In this document: positions 24,587 through 31,080 of the stretch, in pieces
Position numbering within the stretch: the stretch's first letter is position 1
Layout of the letters: each line of letters opens with the position of its first letter
NCBI GenBank assembly: GCA_964623265.1
Contig: CAZUTK010000033.1
Span: forward strand, 1 to 31,080
DNA from: CAZUTK01 sp964623265
Lineage (GTDB): Bacteria > Electryoneota > B3-LCP
DNA: 31,080 bases
Reading direction: 5' to 3'
Program-made: the position numbers and the translations under genes
The notes under the pieces: generated by a model
The model's database searches: none
The model's input: only the letters and a program-made list of their open reading frames with translations
What the model was told of the DNA's origin: nothing

Positions 24587-26506
24587 TTATCTCTTCAGAC
24601 GAACGACTTCTTCCAGCAGGGTATCCGCCGTGGTGATCACGCGCGCCGAAGCTTGAAAGCCCCGCTGCGCCACGATCATATCGGCGAACTCCTTGGAAAG
24701 TTCGACGTTCGACATTTCCACATATCCGGAGTTGATGGATGAACCGAAGTTATCCTGCGCCAAGCCGTAGATGGCATCGCCGGAGTTGGCGCTGACGCGG
24801 TAGAGATTGTTGCCTTCCTTCAGCAATCCCTGCGGATTGTGAAAATCGCCCAGCACGATCTGCGCCAGAGTAATGTTCTGGTCATTGGTGAAGGAGCCGA
24901 TGATGGTGCCGTTTTCATCAATGAAGATGTTGGACAGATCGCCCATCGCGTAGCCGTTTTGCGTTTGCGCGATGGTGGTGGTGGGGCTGGCGAACTGCGT
25001 GATGCCGTCCACACCGCCGATGGTGCCCGGGTCCATTTTGATTTCCACGACCGGCGCGGCGCCGTTATTGGGATTGAAGGAGAAAGCCATCGCCCCGCTG
25101 TCGTAATTGAATGATTGGAGCGAACCGTCGTCGTTGAAGGTCACGGTTCCGGTGTTGCCGGAGATGATCTGAGCGGGCGCTTCCGTGGTGATCTCCCAAG
25201 CCCAGGTGTTGGGGACGGCGGTCCGGGTGAACGTGACGCTCAGGACATGTTCCGCTCCCAGTGAATCGTACGTCACGATGGACGTGGTATGCTCGGTATC
25301 CGCCGTGTTGATGGTCAGCGTGCCCGCCGCCAGACCGCCGCCGGAGCTAAGCGTACTGTTGGGCGCAGCATAGATGGTCACTCCGCCGTCGCCCAGTCCG
25401 ACGATGTTGGTCATCAATCCGGTATTGGAGTCGGCGGTGATCTGGAGGTTGCGGGTGATATTTGCGCCGCCTGTGGATGGGGTGAAGACATCCACGGCGG
25501 TCAGCGTGGAAGCGGCGCCGGCGGTATAGGTGAAGTTTGCGAACACGCTGTCGGCGACTTCGCCGCTCAAGGTGATGTTGGTGTTGGAGCCGTAGTATTC
25601 CCTCGTCAACTGGATTTCGCCTCCCACCAGTTCGGCCGTGACTCCGGAGAACTGCGTGTTGATGGCGTTGATCAGGTCTTCGACCGTGCTGGTGCTGGTG
25701 ATGGTTCCCTGGGCGATTTGCACGGCGGAGCCGCTTTCGAGGGTGATCGAGAAGTCATCCCAGTCGGTTACGGCGGGGAATTCCGTTGCCAGGGCGGTTT
25801 GCAGAGTCAGAGCGCCGCCGGTATTACCGACGCCGGATCCACGAGTGGCGTTCGTTCCCGTGATGGTGATGGTGTGAACGCCGCCGGCGCCGTTGATCGC
25901 TTCTCCGGACACGGTCGTGACGCCGGTTGTGCCGGCATTCGCCAGGGTGGCGGTCGCGTCGCTGGCTTGCGCGTCCAGATTGCAGAAGAAGCTGACTTCG
26001 GTGGTGGCGCGCGCGGGCGCTTTCATGCCGAAGGGGATCTGGATGTCTCCGGGAGCCAGGTTGTTGGCGATGGCTCCCAACTGATTCGCCATGAAGCCCT
26101 GGACGCGCAGCGTTCCGCCCTGAGCGGTCAAATATCCATCCGCGTCAATGCTGAAGGCTCCGGAACGGGTGAAGTATTTCTGGGAACCGTCTGAAACGAT
26201 GAAGAAGCCTTTCCCTTGAATCGCCAGGTCGGTGTAATTCCCCGTCGTTTCGAAGGCGCCCTGTTGGAACTGCGTATCTATGGACATCAGTTTCAGCCCC
26301 AGTCCGATCTGGACGGGATTGGTGCCGCCGAAGTTGTCGTGAGGACCGGTGGCGGAGCGCAGGGTTTGCGCCAGCGCTTCGGCGAAGGTCGCCCGGCTGG
26401 ATTTGTAGCCCACCGTATTGACGTTAGCGATGTTGTTGCCGATCACGTCCAGCCAGGATTGGTGGTTGCGGATGCCGGATACACCGGCGAAGAGTGAACG
26501 CATCAT
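24587..26506 (-). CDS. flgE: Flagellar hook protein FlgE
   Basis: 639 aa, longer than the roughly 400-aa enteric protein. The N-terminal rod/hook signature (SLFAGVSGIRNHQSWLDVIGNNIANVNTVGYK) and D1 region (GTNPVQIGLGLKLMSIDTQFQQG ... NYTDLAIQGKGFFIV) are typical. A large Thr/Ser/Gly-rich variable region of about 170-420 accounts for the extra length. The C-terminus is diagnostic (SGYVEMSNVELSKEFADMIVAQRGFQASARVITTADTLLEEVV). FlgE polymerises into the hook universal joint. The start ATG has AAGGGGG upstream, and 178 bp precede it. In that gap I see only a small CCTCA-ATA-TGAGG hairpin (26592-26604) and no clear promoter. Confidence 0.97.
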   Translation of the reverse strand: MMRSLFAGVSGIRNHQSWLDVIGNNIANVNTVGYKSSRATFAEALAQTLRSATGPHDNFGGTNPVQIGLGLKLMSIDTQFQQGAFETTGNYTDLAIQGKGFFIVSDGSQKYFTRSGAFSIDADGYLTAQGGTLRVQGFMANQLGAIANNLAPGDIQIPFGMKAPARATTEVSFFCNLDAQASDATATLANAGTTGVTTVSGEAINGAGGVHTITITGTNATRGSGVGNTGGALTLQTALATEFPAVTDWDDFSITLESGSAVQIAQGTITSTSTVEDLINAINTQFSGVTAELVGGEIQLTREYYGSNTNITLSGEVADSVFANFTYTAGAASTLTAVDVFTPSTGGANITRNLQITADSNTGLMTNIVGLGDGGVTIYAAPNSTLSSGGGLAAGTLTINTADTEHTTSIVTYDSLGAEHVLSVTFTRTAVPNTWAWEITTEAPAQIISGNTGTVTFNDDGSLQSFNYDSGAMAFSFNPNNGAAPVVEIKMDPGTIGGVDGITQFASPTTTIAQTQNGYAMGDLSNIFIDENGTIIGSFTNDQNITLAQIVLGDFHNPQGLLKEGNNLYRVSANSGDAIYGLAQDNFGSSINSGYVEMSNVELSKEFADMIVAQRGFQASARVITTADTLLEEVVRLKR

Positions 26507-26684
26507 AATTCAGTCCCCCTTGGATTGCGGACGAAAGACGGCAGAGTCCGAATCGCGCGCCGCGTCGGTCGTTCAGCGGCGCCGGGAGCCTCCTCAATAT
26601 GAGGTCCAGCTCGATGGATGTCTAGCCGATTCGTCCTGTTGTGGTTCGATTTCATAGTTTCATTGCTTTTAGATGCAACAAAGA

Positions 26685-27068
26685 TCACAGGATCACGGCG
26701 GAATCAATCTGCGTGACCACTTGATCTTTCAGAGCGTCCCCATCCAGAGCCGTGATGACGGTCCGGTTGGCGACGGAGATGACGAAGGCGCGTTCTTCCA
26801 GCAGCACCAGACTCGAACGCGAACCCTTGTTCGCCGCCGTGGCGACGGCGCTTTCGATTTTTTCCAGTTCTCCAGGTGTCAGCTCGATGCCGCGCTGCGC
26901 CATACGCTCCAGAGCGTGAGCAGAGAAGTGCAGCTTTTGAGCTTGTTGCTGCGCGGATTCCAGCACTCGGGCGAATTCGCCCGGCTGTTGGCTGCGATTC
27001 TGCACTCGCCCCGCATCCGGCTGGACTTGTGCGCCCGGCAGCATCGATTGCAGACGTCTTAGATCCAT
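26685..27068 (-). CDS. TIGR02530-family flagellar operon protein
   Basis: 127 aa, soluble. The core about 45-125 (LHFSAHALERMAQRGIELTPGELEKIESAVATAANKGSRSSLVLLEERAFVISVANRTVITALDG) matches the small flagellar operon protein family TIGR02530, regularly placed between flgD and flgE in Firmicutes-like clusters. Its molecular function is not established; hook assembly is implied by context. The ATG has a strong ribosome-binding site (AAAGGAGGTGA) and follows flgD after only 25 bp. Confidence 0.88.
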   Translation of the reverse strand: MDLRRLQSMLPGAQVQPDAGRVQNRSQQPGEFARVLESAQQQAQKLHFSAHALERMAQRGIELTPGELEKIESAVATAANKGSRSSLVLLEERAFVISVANRTVITALDGDALKDQVVTQIDSAVIL

Positions 27069-27093
27069 CGCGATTTCACCTCCTTTCGTTCGT

Positions 27094-27771
27094 TTAAGCC
27101 TGAGTGATTCTGTAGATGTCCGCCAGAGCGATCTGAATGGATCCCACCAGGAATTCCGCCATTCCTTCGACGTAACTCACGCCGGTGATCGTGCCGGTCG
27201 TGTAGGTAGTGGCTTGCACGGTTGTTCCGGAAGCGGTCTTGGCGGATACGTTGAAGGTGTAAACGCCATCCGGCAACTCTACGCCGCTGTCGTTGCAGCC
27301 GTCCCAGGTGTACTGACGATCGCCGGACGATTGCGGACCGGCTTCGATCGTCCGCACCGTGACTCCGGCGGCGTTCTTGATGGTGATGGTCACGGTCTGG
27401 GCGGATCCGTTCAGCTTGTAATTCAGCACGGCGTCTTCGTCGTCCTTGAGTTCGACTTCATTGCCGTACGCAACGACCTGCTGGCCGATCATTGTGGCGG
27501 CCATGGTGTTATTGATGGACTGAGCCAGCAGCAGATTGGTCTGCAGGGAGTAATTCAGGTTCTGATTCATCTGCGTCAGCTGTTCGAGCTGGCTGAACTG
27601 CGCCAGTTGAGCGGAAAATTCCTGGCTGTCCATCGGGCTCAGCGGGTCCTGGTAGGAGAGCTGCGTCATCAGCAGCTGCAGAAAATCCATCTGACCCAGG
27701 ACGCTGTTGGCTCCGGACGTCGTCTGCGCCGACGACATTCCGATGCCCTGAATGCTGTTGATCGTGCTCAT
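27094..27771 (-). CDS. flgD: Flagellar hook cap/assembly protein FlgD
   Basis: 225 aa. The N-terminal FlgD signature (MDFLQLLMTQLSYQDPLSPMDSQEFSAQLAQFSQLEQL) is followed by a tudor/Ig-like C-terminal pair (about 95-205) with YTWDGCNDSGVELPDGVYTF, typical of the FlgD Ig-like fold. FlgD caps the growing hook and promotes FlgE polymerisation. A strong ribosome-binding site AGGAGG lies 7 nt before the ATG. It sits 24 bp after fliK. Confidence 0.96.
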   Translation of the reverse strand: MSTINSIQGIGMSSAQTTSGANSVLGQMDFLQLLMTQLSYQDPLSPMDSQEFSAQLAQFSQLEQLTQMNQNLNYSLQTNLLLAQSINNTMAATMIGQQVVAYGNEVELKDDEDAVLNYKLNGSAQTVTITIKNAAGVTVRTIEAGPQSSGDRQYTWDGCNDSGVELPDGVYTFNVSAKTASGTTVQATTYTTGTITGVSYVEGMAEFLVGSIQIALADIYRITQA

Positions 27772-27795
27772 GATCTCACCTCCTCTCCTGCCTCA

Positions 27796-30240
27796 TCAGG
27801 CGATGACATCCATAGTATTATAGCCCAGAAACAGCGGGCGGTTCTCCTCTTGGGATGAAGCTTCCCGTTCAGAGTCATCATCTGCCGTGTGTCCCTCATC
27901 CCGCGATGAACGTCCTTCCGAAGGCGCCGGGTGGTGTGAATCCGGCGAATTTCGGAAGGGCAGGTGGTTTTCGATGTCGCAGCGGGTCAGGTGATAACCC
28001 TGTTCATTCAGCATTTGAGCCAGTTCGGGTCTGGCTTCTTTCAGCGCCTGCGCCGTCTCCTCCTGATCCGCGAAGAAGACGAGGCGCATTTCATCCCCTT
28101 CCGTTTCCAGCTGGACGCTGATTTTGCCCAGTTGCGGGGGATTCAATTTGATTTCCAGTCTCGCCTTCGATCCATCCAACAGTCGGGCGCGAGCCTGGAT
28201 TTTATCTGCGAGTTCCCGCACTTCCTGCAAGCGGATGATTTTTTCCGCAGATGAGTTTGCATTCGCGGACTTCGCCCGGTGCGCGAGATGTGCGGTCTGC
28301 ATCGGTTCCAGCCGATGGGCTGGATCGGCGGAAGCGATGGGTTTGAGCTTGAGCGCGCGCGGAGCTGAGCGCGTTCCCGCAGGGCGACGCGGTGAGTCCA
28401 CCGCCTGAGGGCGGATGGAAGCCTTCTGCGGAGCCGAACGTTTCGCCGCGCGGTTCAGCTTCATGGCGAAGGGAACTGTGCCAAAGCCAGCCGAGGAGGA
28501 TGATCCGGATGAACCACCGGATCCGCCGGCGCTTCCGCTGCGGCTGTTTGATCCGGACGCTCCTTCCGGCGAAATCCATTCCGATGCAGAATCGTCCGAG
28601 TCGTAATCGCCCGGAGCGTCTCCTTCGTATTCCATGAAAGTCGGTGCTTGGGATTCATTGGATGAATCCGAAGAGGATCCGGCGACGGAATGATTTCCCG
28701 AATTTCCTAAAACGGACGGATGGAGATCTTCATTAAGGGAATCCACACCGTCCGGCTCGTCCGCCGCTGTTGCTGTCGGTTCTGCGTGCGGTTGTTCTTG
28801 GTTCTGTTCGATGTTGCGGACGGCATCTGAGGCAAACGGCCGAGCGGCGTTACCGCGTTTCGGCATCGCGAAGGCGAGCGCAGGCGGATGCGCACCAGAG
28901 TTCGCAGCGGATGATTCACGCGTTTCGGATGCGGAAAACGAATACACCGCAGCTCCTACCGGCATTCGAACGGCGGCGGAATCGGATTCCGATATGCTTC
29001 CCGTTTTTCCCGTTTCAGACAGTGCGCTTGCCGCAGGAAGAGGGTTCCTTTCGATATTCTGCAGAGAGCTTCCGGGATTTTCGGAGCTTGAGCTGGTGCC
29101 GGCAATCAAGGTGAATCCAACCGGGCGGCTCGCATCGAAGATTAGAATCGGCGCCGAGAGCGCTTCCGATGGCAGCGGGGCGGCATCGAGGAACCGGAGC
29201 TGGAATTCCGAAGCAAAGAAGGAATTGGGATTCTGCCGGCCGAGCGCGACATAGTTCTGTTCCGGCGTCAGAGAAAGCCGCGTCGTTGGAAAGCGCAGAT
29301 CTGAAGATAATTTATGAAATTCGAAATTATCTGAAGGTGCGGTTTGCCTCGAGAAGGACGGCCCCGAGGAGCGGTTCCGGTCCTGCGTTTCGAGGGTGAA
29401 ATGCTGCAGCTTGTCATTGTTTCGCGGCGCTCCCTCAGCGGAGAGCAAAACCGGCCGTGGATCCGCGGATGGCATTGCCAGCTTGGAAAAAGACCGCAGA
29501 GGCAAAGGTTCCTGTGCGCTGAAGAAGCTGCCGTTCGGACGCGCCTTTATCGTCACTGGAGTCGCGGTTACCCGATCGTTCTGAGAGATCGTCGCGGCGG
29601 GCGCCGGCGAAGAGGCGAAGGAGGATCGTGGAGCCTGCTTCGGCGCCGGTTCGGGCGATGCGGGATGCCGCGGCAGCGCATAGGGTGACGGCTGCGCGGC
29701 GGGGTTCGTCGGTGCGGTTTGCGGCGGGATCGCGACCGTCAGGGGTTTCGCGGACGGAGAACCGTTCGCGGGAGGCGGTGAGAAGGTGAGCGGGGAGTGG
29801 AGATCCTGCTTCGGCGCCGGTTCGGGCGATGCGGGATGCCGCGGCAGCGCATAGGGTGACGGCTGCGCGGCGGGGTTCGTCGGTGCGGTTTGCGGCGGGA
29901 TCGCGACCGTCAGGGGTTTCGCGGACGGAGAACCGTTCGCGGGAGGCGGTGAGAAGGTGAGCGGGGAGTGGAGATCCTGCTTCGGCGCCGGTACGGGCGT
30001 TGACAGGAGCCGCAAGTGCGTATTCGGCAATGCCTGTTGGGCGGAAGAGTTCGTTCTGCGCAATGGCTGCAAAAATGAGGCGAACGTCTGCGTCGGAGCA
30101 CCGTTCCATAACGGTTGATCGCCGTGCTTCTTTTGCGCGGCTGCTGCGGCGCGCGTTCCTTTTTTCGATGCGGAAGGAGCTCGGCTGCTGATCGAAAAGA
30201 CGCTCTTTTGCTCGGTTAAGTTCACGAATTTCCACCCCAT
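27796..30240 (-). CDS. fliK: Flagellar hook-length control protein FliK
   Basis: 814 aa, about twice the enteric FliK. The C-terminal about 115 residues hold the Flg_hook domain (RARLLDGSKARLEIKLNPPQLGKISVQLETEGDEMRLVFF ... LAQMLNEQGYHLTRCDI), which contacts FlhB to switch export. The N-terminal about 650 residues are Pro/Ser/Ala-rich, low-complexity and probably unstructured, fitting a molecular ruler. They include an exact 57-residue tandem duplication (DNA 29634-29975) and a partial third copy. Another region (about 540-580) is almost pure Ser/Gly/Asp. Length should correlate with hook length, so the duplication may matter. No Shine-Dalgarno is obvious before the ATG. It lies 37 bp downstream of the MotE-like gene. 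Confidence 0.95.
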   Translation of the reverse strand: MGWKFVNLTEQKSVFSISSRAPSASKKGTRAAAAAQKKHGDQPLWNGAPTQTFASFLQPLRRTNSSAQQALPNTHLRLLSTPVPAPKQDLHSPLTFSPPPANGSPSAKPLTVAIPPQTAPTNPAAQPSPYALPRHPASPEPAPKQDLHSPLTFSPPPANGSPSAKPLTVAIPPQTAPTNPAAQPSPYALPRHPASPEPAPKQAPRSSFASSPAPAATISQNDRVTATPVTIKARPNGSFFSAQEPLPLRSFSKLAMPSADPRPVLLSAEGAPRNNDKLQHFTLETQDRNRSSGPSFSRQTAPSDNFEFHKLSSDLRFPTTRLSLTPEQNYVALGRQNPNSFFASEFQLRFLDAAPLPSEALSAPILIFDASRPVGFTLIAGTSSSSENPGSSLQNIERNPLPAASALSETGKTGSISESDSAAVRMPVGAAVYSFSASETRESSAANSGAHPPALAFAMPKRGNAARPFASDAVRNIEQNQEQPHAEPTATAADEPDGVDSLNEDLHPSVLGNSGNHSVAGSSSDSSNESQAPTFMEYEGDAPGDYDSDDSASEWISPEGASGSNSRSGSAGGSGGSSGSSSSAGFGTVPFAMKLNRAAKRSAPQKASIRPQAVDSPRRPAGTRSAPRALKLKPIASADPAHRLEPMQTAHLAHRAKSANANSSAEKIIRLQEVRELADKIQARARLLDGSKARLEIKLNPPQLGKISVQLETEGDEMRLVFFADQEETAQALKEARPELAQMLNEQGYHLTRCDIENHLPFRNSPDSHHPAPSEGRSSRDEGHTADDDSEREASSQEENRPLFLGYNTMDVIA
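29634..29992. repeat. Exact 171-bp tandem duplication in fliK
   Basis: Two adjacent 171-bp copies (29634-29804 and 29805-29975) are identical base for base as read, and the first 17 bp of the unit recur a third time (29976-29992) before a single mismatch. The unit is 57 codons, so the frame is kept. Absence of any divergence points to a recent duplication or an assembly artefact. Confidence 0.95.
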
Positions 30241-30277
30241 TTCAAGGCAGATCGTTCGGTTTTCGGAATACTGTTGA

Positions 30278-30934
30278 TCAACGCTGCACGATCGGCTGCA
30301 TAATCCGGTCGCTCAGTCTGGCGGCTCGAGCGGAAGGCAGCGCCGCCATGATCTTAGCGGCTTGCCGCTGTTTGATCCGCAGGAGAATGTCAATGACGAT
30401 GTCGTCCGCCAGAGGTTCCAGCATTTTCGCCGCATCGTCCGCGGGCATGCTCTCCACGATTTTCGCGAGTTTTACAGGTTTTTTCAGATCCGCCGAATCC
30501 GGAAGAGTTTCCTGCTTGGAAACGGCTTTTTTCGATTGATCTAATTCCATCCGCATACTCTGCAGGAGGGAATCCTTCATCCGCGTCGCGGCGGCTAATT
30601 CCCGGATCGCCTGCTGCAGGCTGTCCGTTTTCGATGTTGTATCTACCGCCTGCGGCGCTTCGGCGAGTTGCGCTTCTTCCATGATTTCATCCGTTGTGGA
30701 ATCCGCAGGCGCTTCGTCGCGCCCGAGGTCAATGCTCAGCACGGGCTTTTTCTCTTCTTTGACTTCGGACGGCTCCGCTGCCGGCGGGACATAGGATGAT
30801 TTCAGCTGGAAATAGTTGAGCGCCGCTGTGATGAGAAAGGCGACCAGAAAGAATCCCGCGTACAGCAGAAGTTTTTTCGGTGACTTTTTCCCCGATTGCG
30901 CAGCTTTGACCGGTTGTTTTTCTTCGTCCGTCAT
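30278..30934 (-). CDS. MotE/YlxF-like flagellar chaperone (MgtE N-domain-like)
   Basis: 218 aa. A short basic cytoplasmic start, one transmembrane helix (about 22-42; LLLYAGFFLVAFLITAALNYF), an acidic linker, a coiled coil (about 100-140) and a C-terminal helical domain (about 150-215; LAKIVESMPADDAAKMLEPLADDIVIDILLRIKQRQAAKIMAAL) resembling MgtE N-terminal repeats. This arrangement is that of MotE/YlxF proteins, found between fliJ and fliK; MotE in alphaproteobacteria chaperones MotC and affects stator assembly. ATG at 30934; only a weak GGA lies upstream. The 50-bp gap to the upstream partial gene shows nothing special. Confidence 0.82.
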   Translation of the reverse strand: MTDEEKQPVKAAQSGKKSPKKLLLYAGFFLVAFLITAALNYFQLKSSYVPPAAEPSEVKEEKKPVLSIDLGRDEAPADSTTDEIMEEAQLAEAPQAVDTTSKTDSLQQAIRELAAATRMKDSLLQSMRMELDQSKKAVSKQETLPDSADLKKPVKLAKIVESMPADDAAKMLEPLADDIVIDILLRIKQRQAAKIMAALPSARAARLSDRIMQPIVQR

Positions 30935-30984
30935 AAGCGAAATTCCATACTTGGAAAGATGAAGTTACACCGCGGATTCGGAGG

Positions 30985-31080
30985 CTACGACTTGCGCCGA
31001 TAAATCCTGCCGATGCGGCAACCCAATTCATCCAGGAATGCCTGCTCTTCCCTTCGGCATTCCGCCTGATAGTCTTCCAG
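30985..31080 (-). CDS. fliJ: 3' end of a fliJ-like gene (partial)
   Basis: The last 31 codons of a gene that continues beyond the right edge, ending at TAG (30985-30987). The peptide (REEQAFLDELGCRIGRIYRRK) is charged and helical with the acidic-LDEL-basic pattern seen at FliJ C-termini (often near LDE). Position supports it: fliJ normally precedes the motE-like gene and fliK. FliJ is the coiled-coil stalk that couples the FliI ATPase to FlhA. With only 31 residues the identification rests mostly on context. Confidence 0.6.
   Translation of the reverse strand: MEDYQAECRREEQAFLDELGCRIGRIYRRKS

Noticed and set aside
29634..29992. CRISPR array
   Set aside because: The repeat is a direct in-frame tandem duplication with no spacers.
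29435..30235. Alternative minus-strand frame of 266 codons inside fliK
   Set aside because: It stays open because the 171-bp repeat keeps the frame; its product is a frame-shifted copy of the repeat with no recognisable domain.
30729..31031. Minus-strand frame at the right edge overlapping the MotE-like gene
   Set aside because: It overlaps both the MotE-like start and the better-supported fliJ-like tail in another frame.

Overview
The window is dominated by one very long flagellar gene cluster on the minus strand (about 3.1 to 31.08 kb). A separate convergent pair of metabolic or translation-modification genes sits at the left edge. Base composition is moderately GC-rich and gene spacing is tight, with many ATGA-type overlaps. 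Several starts are TTG or GTG, and Shine-Dalgarno sequences range from excellent (flgD, TIGR02530-like gene) to none visible. The organism is a diderm-type flagellated bacterium with FlhF/FlhG, so probably few or polar flagella. The gene order (fliJ-motE-fliK-flgD-TIGR02530-flgE-flbD-fliL-fliM-fliY-fliO-fliP-fliQ-fliR-flhB-flhA-flhF-flhG-fliA) resembles Firmicutes, Thermotogae and deep-branching candidate phyla rather than Enterobacteria. I cannot name the phylum from sequence alone; an uncultured lineage is my guess.

Left edge (1-2.9 kb): an EpmA-type lysyl-tRNA-synthetase paralogue on the plus strand faces a 613-residue KamA-family radical SAM/PLP aminomutase with an unusual N-terminal extension. 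The pair looks at first like the EpmA/EpmB elongation factor P modification system. However, the aminomutase carries Lys and Asn where lysine 2,3-aminomutase has its two substrate-binding Asp residues, a pattern I associate with glutamate 2,3-aminomutase.

Flagellar cluster in transcription order (right to left): the 3' end of a fliJ-like gene, a MotE-like chaperone, FliK (with an exact 171-bp tandem duplication), FlgD, a TIGR02530-family protein, FlgE, FlbD, FliL, FliM, a FliY-type FliN, FliO, FapA (DUF342), FliP and FliQ. A two-gene signalling insert follows (REC-PAS-histidine kinase, then REC-PAS), then FliR, FlhB, FlhA, FlhF and FlhG, a small membrane/coiled-coil protein, and FliA (sigma-28). 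The promoter-distal end holds an HDOD protein, a GAF-PAS protein ending after the histidine-kinase dimerisation domain with no ATPase domain, a TPR/membrane protein with a DUF2802-like helix-turn-helix tail, and an OB-like protein resembling FliK N-terminal regions.

Together these encode the hook and hook-length control, the C-ring, the export gate, polar-placement GTPase/ATPase and late sigma factor. They also encode an unusual set of signalling proteins (complete hybrid kinase, REC-PAS, CA-less DHp protein, HDOD) co-directional with the apparatus. The most novel aspects are this embedded signalling set, in particular its insertion between fliQ and fliR and the ATPase-less kinase homologue, and the EpmA/glutamate-aminomutase-like pairing. 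No tRNA, rRNA, CRISPR or transposon was seen, and no gene-free stretch exceeds about 215 bp.
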